Numbered from the stretch's first letter, positions 17,210 to 23,450 are shown. The stretch is 64,000 nt of DNA from Cognatiluteimonas weifangensis (GCF_003416885.1 NZ_QVPD01000008.1:1-64000); one strand, 5' to 3'. A program made the numbers and translations. Notes: a model not told the origin generated them from the sequence alone.

Positions 17210-18448
17210 ATGGCGAACACGCAGGGACCGGGCGATTTCGAAGCCCTGGCACGGCAGTACTGGAATGCCTGGGGCGAGGCGATGCGTCGCGGCCTGCCCG
17301 GCGCCCATGCCGACGCCGCCGGCGTGCCCGGCTGGCAGGACGCGATCGACTGGTGGAGCCAGCTCGCGCACGGCGGCCGCACCGAGGCCAACGCCGCGGT
17401 CGAGCGCTTCAACGCGCAGGCACGGAGCTGGTTCGGGCAGATGCAGCAGCTGACGGCGCAGTTCGCCGGCCAGCCGGCCGGCGCCGCCGACATCGCCGCG
17501 GAATGGAAGCGGGCCCTGGGCGCGATCGGCGACAACCCGTTCCCGGAGCTGTTCCGCGCCATGCGCGGGCGCGGCGCGCAGGGCCTGGAGCAGTGGATCG
17601 AGGACGCCACGCCGTACCTGGAAGCGATGCGCCGCGAGGCCGGCAGCTGGCTCGGGCTGCCGGCCTTCGGCCTCGGCCGCGAGCACCAGGAGCGGCGGCA
17701 GCAGCTGCTGCAGGCGCAGCTCGATTACCAGCAGCGCAACGCCGCCTACAACGCGCTGATGTTCAAGGCGCTGCAGCGCGCCTTCGAAGTGTTCGAAAGC
17801 AAGCTCGCCGAGCACGAGGAACCTGGGCGGCAGCTGAGCTCGGCGCGCGCATTGTTCGACCTGTGGATCGACGCCGCCGAGGAGGCCTATGCCGGGATCG
17901 CGCTGTCGCCGGAGTTCCGCGAGGTCTACGGCGCCCTGGCCAACGCGCAGATGCGCCTGCGCCAGGGCGTGCAGCGCGAGGTCGAGCAGGCCGGCGCGCT
18001 GCTGGGCATGCCCACGCGCAGCGAGGTCGATGCCGCGCATCGCAAGATCGCCGAACTGGAGCGGGTGGTGCGACGGCTGCGCGCTGCGGCCGCGGACCCG
18101 CAAGCGTCCGCCGCAGCGCAGGCGGCCGGCCGCGGCCGTCGTGCCGACAGCTCCGGGTCCGGCGGTGAGAGTGCCGTGGCTGCGGTCGCTCCGCCGGCCG
18201 GTCGCGCAGATGCCAAGCCGGCAAGTCGTGCAGGTGCCAAGTCGGCAAGTCGCGCAGATGCCAAGCCGGCAAGTCGCACCGGCGCCAGATCGGCAAATCA
18301 CGCGGATGCCAAGCCGGCCGGGCACGCGCGTGCGACACCGGCCGCGGCCAGCGCCGCGACAGGCGCGGCGCGCAAGGTCACGGCGAAGAAAGCCTCGGCG
18401 AAGAAAGTGCCGGCGACGAAGACGCCGTCCAAGAGGACCCCGCGATGA
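17210..18448 (+). CDS. phaE: Class III PHA synthase subunit PhaE
   Basis: Non-catalytic subunit of the heterodimeric class III polyhydroxyalkanoate synthase; it activates PhaC at the granule surface. It has 412 residues. The first 310 are alpha-helical with family-typical content (WMSQ-like N-terminal helices, then QQRNAAYNALMFKALQRAFEVFESKL). Residues about 310-412 are an unusual Ala/Lys/Arg-rich tail with five copies of an eight-residue unit (R-A-D-A-K-P-A-S), ending in a histone-H1-like stretch (KKASAKKVPATKTPSKRTPR). Such basic tails recall phasin/PhaF-type DNA-binding tails, so it might tether granules to the nucleoid. That is inference. The stop overlaps the phaC ATG by 4 bp (ATGA), implying coupled translation. 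Confidence 0.9.
   Translation: MANTQGPGDFEALARQYWNAWGEAMRRGLPGAHADAAGVPGWQDAIDWWSQLAHGGRTEANAAVERFNAQARSWFGQMQQLTAQFAGQPAGAADIAAEWKRALGAIGDNPFPELFRAMRGRGAQGLEQWIEDATPYLEAMRREAGSWLGLPAFGLGREHQERRQQLLQAQLDYQQRNAAYNALMFKALQRAFEVFESKLAEHEEPGRQLSSARALFDLWIDAAEEAYAGIALSPEFREVYGALANAQMRLRQGVQREVEQAGALLGMPTRSEVDAAHRKIAELERVVRRLRAAAADPQASAAAQAAGRGRRADSSGSGGESAVAAVAPPAGRADAKPASRAGAKSASRADAKPASRTGARSANHADAKPAGHARATPAAASAATGAARKVTAKKASAKKVPATKTPSKRTPR
18203..18322. repeat. Five tandem 24-bp repeats inside phaE
   Basis: Units start at 18203, 18227, 18251, 18275 and 18299. Each encodes the eight residues R-A-D-A-K-P-A-S or a close variant. The first and third units are nearly identical and the others diverged. 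The repeat stays in frame, so copy number could vary without disrupting the gene. Confidence 0.85.
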
Positions 18449-19515
18449 CCGGCCCGCTCGACATCACCCCGCAGACGCTCGCCCGCGAAGCGCTGCAACT
18501 GCAGGCCAAGCTCGGCGCCGGCCTGGGCACCCTGCGCGAGGTCGAGGGCGTGGACTACGGCGCCACCGTGCGCGAGGAGGTCTGGCGCGACGGCAAGGTC
18601 GTGCTGTACCGCTTCCGCGGCGACGGCAAGCCGACCGCCAGGATCCCGCTGCTGATCAGCTACGCGCTGGTCAACCGCCCGTACATGGTCGACCTGCAGG
18701 CCGACCGCTCGATCGTCAAGGGCCTGCTGGCGCGCGGCGAAGACGTGTACATCATCGACTGGGGCTACCCGGACCGCTCCGACCGCTACCTGACGCTGGA
18801 GGACTACATCGAGCGCTTCCTCGGCGGCGCGGTCGATCACCTGCGCCAGGCCTTCGGCCTGGATGCGATCAACCTGCTGGGTATCTGCCAGGGCGGCGCG
18901 TTCTCGCTGTGCTACGCGGCGCTGCACCCGGACAAGATCGCCAACCTGATCACCATGGTCACGCCGGTGGATTTCCAGACCCCGGACAACATGCTGTCCA
19001 ACTGGGTGCGGGAGCTGGACGTGGACCTGTTCGTCGACACGCTGGGCAACGTGCCGGCGGACCTGATGAACTACAGCTACCTGATGCTCAAGCCGTTCCG
19101 GCTGAACCTGCAGAAGTACGTCGGCCTGATCGACATCCTCGACGACAAGCGCGCGGTCGAGGACTTCCTGCGCATGGAGAAGTGGATCTTCGATTCGCCC
19201 GACCAGGCCGGCGAGGCGTTCCGCGAGTTCATCAAGCAGTTCTACCAGGGCAACGGCTTCGTCAACGACGACATCGCCATCGGCGAGCGCCGGGTGCACC
19301 TGCGCGCGGTCGCGATGCCGGTGCTCAACATCTACGCCGAGCAGGACCACCTGGTGCCGCCGGCGGCGTCGCAGGCGCTCAAGGGCCTGATCGGCAGCCG
19401 CGACTACACCGAGCTGTCGTTCCGCGGCGGCCACATCGGCATCTACGTCTCCAGCCGCGCCCAGACCCAGGTGCCGCAGACCATCCACGACTGGCTGGCG
19501 CAGCGCGCGCGCTGA
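18445..19515 (+). CDS. phaC: Class III PHA synthase catalytic subunit PhaC
   Basis: Polymerises (R)-3-hydroxyacyl-CoA into polyester. The 356-residue length is diagnostic of class III (classes I and II are near 560-600). Lipase-like box LGICQGG gives catalytic Cys148. Asp301 (AEQDHLVPP) and His330 (GGHIGIYVSS) complete the triad. The N-terminal region (PLLISYALVNRPYMVDLQADRSIVKGLL) is strongly conserved in PhaC. Coupled to phaE by a 4-bp overlap. With hbdH and the oligomer hydrolase nearby, both synthesis and use of polyhydroxybutyrate are represented; no phaA or phaB is in the window. Confidence 0.95.
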   Translation: MTGPLDITPQTLAREALQLQAKLGAGLGTLREVEGVDYGATVREEVWRDGKVVLYRFRGDGKPTARIPLLISYALVNRPYMVDLQADRSIVKGLLARGEDVYIIDWGYPDRSDRYLTLEDYIERFLGGAVDHLRQAFGLDAINLLGICQGGAFSLCYAALHPDKIANLITMVTPVDFQTPDNMLSNWVRELDVDLFVDTLGNVPADLMNYSYLMLKPFRLNLQKYVGLIDILDDKRAVEDFLRMEKWIFDSPDQAGEAFREFIKQFYQGNGFVNDDIAIGERRVHLRAVAMPVLNIYAEQDHLVPPAASQALKGLIGSRDYTELSFRGGHIGIYVSSRAQTQVPQTIHDWLAQRAR

Positions 19516-19665
19516 GCGCGCCCTGCGCGGCCGAACCGCGATGCCGTGTGCCCGCCGGGAGCGACGCCGGCCGCCGCAACGCAGGCGCAGCAATGTGGCG
19601 CGCAGCCGCAGGCGGCGTCAGCCCTGTGGCTTGTCGGGCGGACGGTCCGGCCCGCCGGACCGCGC

Positions 19666-19671
19666 TAGACT
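19666..19671 (+). promoter_or_regulatory. Candidate -10 for PspC-domain gene
   Basis: CGCGCTAGACT gives TAGACT at 19666-19671, 32 bases before ATG 19703. No -35 at standard spacing. Confidence 0.35.
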
Positions 19672-19702
19672 GGCGCCGCGTCCCGATGCGGAACCCTCGC
19701 GC

Positions 19703-19897
19703 ATGAGCCCTTCGCGTCCCTTCACCCGCTCCCGTACCGACCGCGTCCTGGCCGGCGTGATGGGCGGCATCGCCCAGCGCTTCGGCTGGAACTCGACCCT
19801 GCTGCGCGTGATCTACGTGATCGTCTCGATCGCGTCGGCCGCATTCCCCGGCATCCTCGTGTACCTGATCCTGTGGCTGCTGATGCCCGAGGAATGA
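19703..19897 (+). CDS. PspC-domain membrane protein
   Basis: 64-residue protein made of one PspC domain: DRVLAGVMGGIAQRFGWNSTLLRVIYV, followed by a transmembrane helix (about 35-60, VIVSIASAAFPGILVYLILWLLMP). PspC in enterobacteria is an inner-membrane sensor of the phage-shock response. Single-domain relatives like this one are common and mostly uncharacterised. No pspA or pspF is nearby, so a role in membrane stress is only suggested by family. The stop overlaps the ATG of the next gene (ATGA at 19894-19897), so the two are probably translated together. Confidence 0.8.
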   Translation: MSPSRPFTRSRTDRVLAGVMGGIAQRFGWNSTLLRVIYVIVSIASAAFPGILVYLILWLLMPEE

Positions 19898-20367
19898 ATC
19901 CGCTGTGGCGGGCGCTGCGCGTGCTCGGCGTGCTGTGGACCGCGCCCAACACCGCGCTCGGCCTGGTCGCCGGCGCCCTCGGCCTCGCGTTCGGCGCACA
20001 CGCGCATCTGCGTCCGCACGACCTGGCGCTCGTGTTCCACCGCATGCCGTGGGGTCCCGGCGGCGCGCTGACCCTGGGCAACGTCATCCTGCACACCGGC
20101 GACACGCTGGACTCGCCGTGCGCGACCTACGCGCACCGCGACGGGCACGCGCAGGAGGCGCCGATCGTGCTCGCCGACCACGAGCGCGCGCACGTGCTGC
20201 AGTACATGGCGCTGGGGCCGCTGTTCCTGCCGCTGTACCTGCTCAGCGGCGGCATCAGCGCGCGCAACCGCTTCGAGCGCGCGGCCGACCGCTACGCGCA
20301 GTCCGGCCGCGGCTGGTGGCCCTGGAGCGGCCGCGACCACCGGCCGACGAACGGTCGTTGCTCTTGA
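19894..20367 (+). CDS. Hypothetical protein with HERAH motif
   Basis: 157-residue protein coupled to the PspC-domain gene by a 4-bp overlap. The N terminus carries a hydrophobic helix (LRVLGVLWTAPNTALGLVAGALGLAFG), and a second hydrophobic stretch follows at about 105-125 (YMALGPLFLPLYLLSGGI). Between them VLADHERAHVLQYMALG resembles a degenerate zinc-peptidase helix (HExxH-like, HERAH), followed by an acidic/aromatic segment FERAADRYA that could hold a third ligand. I do not recognise a named family, and metallopeptidase activity is speculative. The TGA at 20365 overlaps the possible -35 of the RNA candidate downstream. Confidence 0.65.
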   Translation: MNPLWRALRVLGVLWTAPNTALGLVAGALGLAFGAHAHLRPHDLALVFHRMPWGPGGALTLGNVILHTGDTLDSPCATYAHRDGHAQEAPIVLADHERAHVLQYMALGPLFLPLYLLSGGISARNRFERAADRYAQSGRGWWPWSGRDHRPTNGRCS

Positions 20368-20396
20368 CGCGGGAATAACAGGCACCGCGCTAGGGT
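20364..20396 (+). promoter_or_regulatory. Candidate promoter for structured RNA
   Basis: TTGACG at 20364-20369 is a good -35. The -10 is likely within GCGCTAGGGT (20387-20396), matching the GCTAGNNT pattern seen elsewhere in the window. Exact hexamer alignment is unclear because the best TAGGGT gives a 21-bp spacer. Transcription would start near 20400. Confidence 0.4.
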
Positions 20397-20402
20397 GCGG
20401 CC

Positions 20403-20550
20403 GTCGGAGAAAAAGAGGTCAGCAAAGGCGGACCAACGGCGCAAGCCGGAGAAAAGCCGGCGCAGGTCTCAACAGCTCCGACACGAAGGCTCAGCCGACC
20501 GAGGGAAACCTCGGGAGACTGGGCCTTCACTTTTGTGGGGGAACCCAACG
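20403..20550 (+). ncRNA. Candidate structured noncoding RNA
   Basis: No convincing open frame, but nested complementary segments are visible. GTCGGAG (20403-20409) pairs perfectly with CTCCGAC (20476-20482). Inside lies GCCGG-loop-CCGGC near 20443-20459. The next domain pairs AAGGCTCAG (20486-20494) with CTGGGCCTT (20519-20527) through one G-U. Within that, CCGAGG-GAAA-CCTCGG (20499-20514) is a six-bp stem with a GNRA tetraloop. CAC-TTTT-GTG follows. A promoter-like sequence lies just upstream. I cannot assign it to 6S, tmRNA, RNase P, SRP or a riboswitch by eye. It could be an orphan mobile-element RNA, and the 3' end is a guess. Confidence 0.5.
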
Positions 20551-20725
20551 CTATCGGGCTTGCGTGCGGGCGGCGCACACGATGACATCGTGGCTGATCG
20601 CATCACAGCGCGGCATGCCTTCCCGCAGTCGAGTCAGCAGCATGACGGCGCGGGATTTGCATTCGCAACTCGGTGCGTTGCGGGATCGACGTGGACAGAA
20701 ACGAGGCTTCTCCCGCGAGCGGGAA

Positions 20726-20870
20726 CTTCCGCGGGGGGAAGCCGGTAGCCCGGCCTGTGCGGGACACGCCGTGAATACATCCCTGTAGGCTCCTCGGCGG
20801 CATCCATGCCGCCGACGGTCCCGCACAGGCCGGGCCACCGGCTTCCGGGCAAGTGAGTCGGCGCTTGTAG
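20726..20870. repeat. Inverted second copy of the dispersed repeat
   Basis: Bases 20726-20833 are the reverse complement of 1-108 with about two mismatches, including the palindrome GGCGGCATCCATGCCGCC. Beyond 20833 the unit GTCCCGCACAGGCCGGGCCACCGGCTTCC continues in the direct orientation, similar to the copy near 220. The element abuts the terminase-like fragment, whose upstream part is missing. Confidence 0.8.
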
Positions 20871-21107
20871 AAATACCCGAAGCGACAAACCTCCAACCTC
20901 GCGCAGTCGCCGGCCGGCGGGCTGGGGGGCCCAGTGCTGCTGAGGGAGCTGCAGGACTTCCGCGTGCGGTTCACCGACTCGGGCAATGCCACGTTCAACG
21001 CTCGGGAGGGCGCTCACGATGACCTGGTCTTGGCGTTGGCCCTTGCGGTCTTTGGGCTGAGTCGGCCGGAGACTGTGCGGGAGCTAGATGTGGTATGGGT
21101 CCGATAA
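20871..21107 (+). pseudogene. Fragment of phage terminase-like protein (C terminus)
   Basis: Open frame without a start codon (an in-frame TAG is at 20868-20870) that ends at TAA 21105-21107. The translation reads KYPKRQ at the 5' end, then GPVLLRELQDFRVRF, TDSGNATFNAREGAHDDLV and LALALAVFGLSR. The REG-x-HDDLVLALALA ending is characteristic of the nuclease end of large terminase subunits and related phage/island proteins. About 78 codons remain, so over three quarters of a normal gene is missing, replaced upstream by the dispersed repeat. It is a relic of a prophage or island. Confidence 0.6.
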
Positions 21108-21471
21108 GTAATTTTGGACGTATAGGTAACGTCACAAGTTAGGGAATAAGAAGATTCATAAGTCATTGATACATAAGGGCATCAAAGTGCGACTGAGGAC
21201 ACATAAAGTGTAGAAGCAAGTTGTCTAAACATAGGACGCAGGGTTCGGCATACGTCTCGTAACGCCAAGATAGATAGGAATTCCTAAGTACCTATGTAGT
21301 CTCAAAGCATGAGAATTGGCGCTAAACAAGGTGTTTACACTTCACGTGGAACATCTATGTTTCACGTGAAGTCGTTTTTGGCGTATTGACAAACGCGCCG
21401 CCCCGGTTGACACCGGACGACGCGGCCCTCATGATCCACACCGTAGGCATCCCCGCCTTCGGAGATATGTC
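21108..21471. other. AT-rich noncoding block in island
   Basis: 364 bp with no credible gene and much lower GC than the surroundings. It holds several ATAAG direct repeats (21146, 21158, 21173), the perfect palindrome TAGGAATTCCTA (21275-21286), and two parS-like palindromes (21338-21373, annotated separately). TTGACA occurs at 21386 and 21407; the latter with CATGAT at 21430 (17-bp spacer) is a usable promoter for the gene at 21472. Composition and repeats suggest a control or maintenance region of a mobile element, but no replication gene is adjacent. Confidence 0.5.
21338..21373. promoter_or_regulatory. Pair of parS-like palindromes, back to back
   Basis: The plus-strand site TGTTTCACGTGAAGTC (21358-21373) and the minus-strand site TGTTCCACGTGAAGTG (21353 down to 21338) each match the ParB-binding consensus TGTTNCACGTGAAACA at 13 of 16 positions, differing only in the last three. 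They are four bases apart and form one 36-bp near-palindrome. No parA or parB is in the window. It may be bound by host ParB, by a ParB-like or Noc-like protein, or act as an operator for 21472. Confidence 0.5.
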
Positions 21472-22302
21472 ATGGAAACAGGGTCCCTGGTCCCCGTTAA
21501 GCCGAAGAAAACTGCGCGCCCTCGCAGCGCGGTGTCCTTCCCTTACTACAGTCTCGACTCGGCTATCGAAGTCGCTGAAGTAATCCACCAGAAGGCGGGC
21601 GGTAGCTGCACGCGCGAGCAACTGGCTCCGATGCTGGGGTACAGCGGCGTGAAGAATGGCGGCTTCCTTTCAAAGCTCGGCGCTGCACGTATGTTCGGGC
21701 TCGTGGAAGAGATGGGGGGAATGCTCCGGCCTACGCAGCTCGCGTCGAGCATCTATGCACCGGTACACGCGTCAGACGCGCAGCGCGCGAAGGCGCAAGC
21801 GTTCCTGAATGTCGAGTTGTTCGAGAAGGTCTACGAACGGTTCAAGGGGCAGCCGCTGCCGACCAACGAAGGCCTGGAAAATCTCCTTCGGGTCGGCTTC
21901 AAGGTGGTGCCCGCGCAGGTCAAGAACGCAATCCGCACAATGCAGGAGTCGGCCGAAAGCGCTGGATTCTTCGACGCAGCCGGGCGCGGGCGCTTAGTTC
22001 TGCCTCTGGCAGCGAATGCCAAGTCGTCGACTTCTTCACCGGCTCAGGGGGCATCGGCCACTGGTGATCACGCTAATAGTGCGCTCCCTCCGCTCCCTCC
22101 GCTTCCGGTGGTCACTTATGCTGGAGGCGGGCGACCTGCGGAAGACGCAGAGATTCCACCTGCAATCTACGGGCTGATTCGCGACCTGCCCCCTGAAGGG
22201 ACGGGCATGACTGCTGCGAAGCGCCAGCGGCTGATCAAGGCGTTCGAGGCGAGTATCAACTGGCTTTACCCGGATGACAGCGAGGAGGTCGCCAATGAAT
22301 AG
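21472..22302 (+). CDS. Unknown island protein, winged-helix-like
   Basis: 276 residues from ATG 21472, behind GGAGAT (21461-21466). I do not recognise a named family with certainty. Residues 20-150 look like tandem winged-helix folds (SLDSAIEVAEVIHQKAGGSC, REQLAPMLGYSGVKNGGFLSKL, then ARMFGLVEEMGGMLRPTQLA), a pattern seen in DUF5343-like and phage-associated regulatory proteins. Residues about 180-215 are a Ser/Ala/Pro-rich linker, and the C terminus is acidic (YPDDSEEVANE). GC and codon use are below the chromosomal average. The closest upstream feature is the parS-like palindrome pair, so a DNA-binding role at that site is a reasonable but untested idea. Confidence 0.65.
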   Translation: METGSLVPVKPKKTARPRSAVSFPYYSLDSAIEVAEVIHQKAGGSCTREQLAPMLGYSGVKNGGFLSKLGAARMFGLVEEMGGMLRPTQLASSIYAPVHASDAQRAKAQAFLNVELFEKVYERFKGQPLPTNEGLENLLRVGFKVVPAQVKNAIRTMQESAESAGFFDAAGRGRLVLPLAANAKSSTSSPAQGASATGDHANSALPPLPPLPVVTYAGGGRPAEDAEIPPAIYGLIRDLPPEGTGMTAAKRQRLIKAFEASINWLYPDDSEEVANE

Positions 22303-22545
22303 GAGGGTTCACGGCCCCTGATTTCGCCATCTGCCCGAACGGGGGCCGGCTGAACGAAGAAGGCCACAACAGCGGCGACTCCTGGACAGAGAACGCTGTT
22401 GTGGCCGTGGTAGATACCACTGTGGCCTAGGGCGTAAGCCTTGTAAGCCCGCCCTAGACCACTCCTATATTACCTCAAGCGTTTACGGGGCGTGTTAACG
22501 CCAACCCCCGTGGCGCCAGCGGCTATGCCGTGTAGGAGAAAGAAG
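22303..22545. other. Noncoding region with two perfect inverted repeats
   Basis: GGCCACAACAGCG (22362-22374) and CGCTGTTGTGGCC (22394-22406) form a perfect 13-bp stem with a 19-nt loop. CTAGGGCG (22427-22434) and CGCCCTAG (22450-22457) form an 8-bp stem whose loop holds a TAAGCC direct repeat. TATATT at 22466-22471 with TTGTAA at 22441-22446 may be the promoter for the DUF1508 gene. No T-run follows either stem, so these are not simple terminators. Confidence 0.55.
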
Positions 22546-22737
22546 ATGGCTACTGTTACGTACCCGTGTTACTGGCAAAAGAAAGACTCTAGCGGTCAGT
22601 GGTATTGGATCTACTACGCGTCGAATGGGAAGGCCATCGCGCGGAGTAGCGAGTCCTATGTCGCTCGTAGTGACTGTACGCGTTCGATCCAGATTATGAA
22701 GGGATCTAGCGGCGGTCCGGAGTTCTACGACCTGTAG
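22546..22737 (+). CDS. DUF1508 (YegP-like) small protein
   Basis: 63-residue protein starting MATVTYPCYWQKKDSSGQWY, chosen because TAGGAGAAAGAAG precedes ATG 22546 at good distance; the upstream ATG 22492 adds a low-complexity leader. It matches the DUF1508/YegP fold: an aromatic strand (QWYWIYYASNGKAIARSSESY) followed by a helix with regularly spaced residues (SDCTRSIQIMKGSS). The domain occurs singly or doubled in bacteria and on mobile elements, and its function is unknown. A strong hairpin terminator follows, shared with the convergent gene. Confidence 0.75.
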   Translation: MATVTYPCYWQKKDSSGQWYWIYYASNGKAIARSSESYVARSDCTRSIQIMKGSSGGPEFYDL

Positions 22738-22755
22738 CTGCGAGAGTCGTCTCAC

Positions 22756-22781
22756 CCTCCAACCCGGTTTCGGGTTGGAGG
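22756..22781. terminator. Bidirectional hairpin between convergent genes
   Basis: CCTCCAACCCG-GTTT-CGGGTTGGAGG is a perfect 11-bp stem with a 4-nt loop at 22756-22781. It sits between the DUF1508 stop (22737) and the convergent small-gene stop (22783). The downstream T-run is short (GTTTAC), so efficiency is uncertain. Confidence 0.6.
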
Positions 22782-22782
22782 T

Positions 22783-22992
22783 TTACGGGTGATCTGCCAC
22801 CACTCGCAATCGATCAAGTCGAATGCACCCCCCGCCGTAGCGTTCTAGTTCTACGACCTCCCAATCACCCCACAGACGAAGCAGGCCCTTAGTCCTTGCT
22901 ACGTAAGTAGATCCGTCGGCTCGGTTCACCTCTACCAGAGTGCCGACAGGGTGCGCCGCGTTCCAGGCATCAACTTCGGACGGGGTCATCAT
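22783..22992 (-). CDS. Small unknown island protein
   Basis: 69 residues, starting MMTPSEVDAWNAAHPVGTLVEV. I recognise no named family with certainty. The pattern WNAAHPVGTLVEV followed by charged beta strands (RTKGLLRLWGDWEVVELERYGGGCIRLDRLRVV) is like small beta-barrel proteins found in prophages and islands. Two adjacent ATG codons (22992, 22989) make the start uncertain by one residue. It is convergent with DUF1508 and divergent from the CsrA paralogue. Confidence 0.55.
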   Translation of the reverse strand: MMTPSEVDAWNAAHPVGTLVEVNRADGSTYVARTKGLLRLWGDWEVVELERYGGGCIRLDRLRVVADHP

Positions 22993-23093
22993 TGGGCCAG
23001 CATCGGCCAGCTAGATCGCACGGACGGAGACCACAGGTAGCGGCCCGCGCCAGCGGAGTACGATGCCCGACAAGGCCACACAGGGAGCGTGGA

Positions 23094-23279
23094 ATGCTGC
23101 TGCTAACTCGCAAGTCGGGTAGGGCGCTGGTCATCGGGGGCGACGTAACGGTCACGGTCGTCAGCGTCGAAGGGGGCCGGGTGGTGCTAGGGGTGCAAGC
23201 GCCGCGCGCTGTGGCCGTGCGCCGCGACGACGCCCGCAAGGTACCCCGCAGGGCCAGCGAGGCCCGTAGCACCCTATAG
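23094..23279 (+). CDS. CsrA/RsmA paralogue
   Basis: 61-residue homologue of the carbon storage regulator, which binds GGA motifs in mRNA leaders and alters translation. The start MLLLTRKSGRALVIGGDVTVTV aligns end to end with CsrA ([22 protein letters not shown]). Leu4 and Arg6 are kept, Arg7 is Lys, and Arg44, the key RNA contact, is present in AVAVRRDDA. The tail is basic and divergent. GGGAG lies nine bases upstream of ATG 23094. Location in an island beside tRNA-Leu suggests a mobile paralogue rather than the core csrA, which is normally beside alaS/recX. It could reprogramme host regulation or only island genes. Confidence 0.85.
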   Translation: MLLLTRKSGRALVIGGDVTVTVVSVEGGRVVLGVQAPRAVAVRRDDARKVPRRASEARSTL

Positions 23280-23327
23280 CGCGCCCTACGGGCCGTGTAC
23301 GGGCCGCAGGCCGACAAGCTAAAGGCA

Positions 23328-23364
23328 AAGGGCCTGCGATTGCTCGCAAGCCCTTGTTTTTATT
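23328..23364. terminator. Terminator after csrA-like gene and tRNA-Leu
   Basis: AAGGGCCTGCGA (23328-23339) and TCGCAAGCCCTT (23344-23355) form a 12-bp stem with one C-A mismatch on the plus strand (a G-U on the minus strand), loop TTGC. On the plus strand TGTTTTTATT follows, giving a good intrinsic terminator for the CsrA-like gene. On the minus strand it ends the tRNA transcript with a short T-run. Confidence 0.65.
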
Positions 23365-23450
23365 GGTGCCGGAGGAGGGACTCGAACCCTCACGGTGTTG
23401 CCACCGGCGGATTTTGAGTCCGCTGCGTCTACCGATTCCGCCACTCCGGC
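23364..23450 (-). tRNA. tRNA-Leu (CAA)
   Basis: On the minus strand the sequence begins GCCGGAGTGGCGGAATCGG and ends with the TCTCC-type acceptor partner CTCCGGC plus ACCA, 87 nt including the encoded CCA. The anticodon stem GCGGA/TCCGC holds the loop CTCAAAA, anticodon CAA, reading UUG. The T arm is GAGGG-TTCGAGT-CCCTC. The long variable arm (CCGGTGGCAACACCGTG) is typical of class II tRNA-Leu. Its 3' end points at the island, as expected for a tRNA-integrated element, but no duplicated att fragment was found. Confidence 0.95.

Noticed and set aside
18203-18322. Regular 24-bp repeats suggesting a CRISPR array
   Set aside because: Repeats are contiguous without spacers, in frame with PhaE, and there are no cas genes.
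20364-20750. 6S RNA, tmRNA, RNase P or 4.5S RNA
   Set aside because: None of the conserved motifs of these RNAs is seen in the region, so I left it as an unassigned structured RNA.
20603-20998. Minus-strand frames across the dispersed repeat
   Set aside because: They are repeat-derived frames with Arg/Pro/Gly-rich composition that occur wherever the repeat occurs.
21108-21340. Plasmid-type iterons and origin
   Set aside because: The ATAAG repeats are short and irregularly spaced, and no Rep gene is adjacent.
22362-22406. Retron msr-msd based on strong inverted repeats
   Set aside because: No reverse transcriptase gene in the window and none of the typical retron layout.
20368-23364. Complete integrative element with att duplication at tRNA-Leu
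   Set aside because: No integrase is present and I could not find a second copy of the tRNA 3' end to the left, so only a remnant island is claimed.
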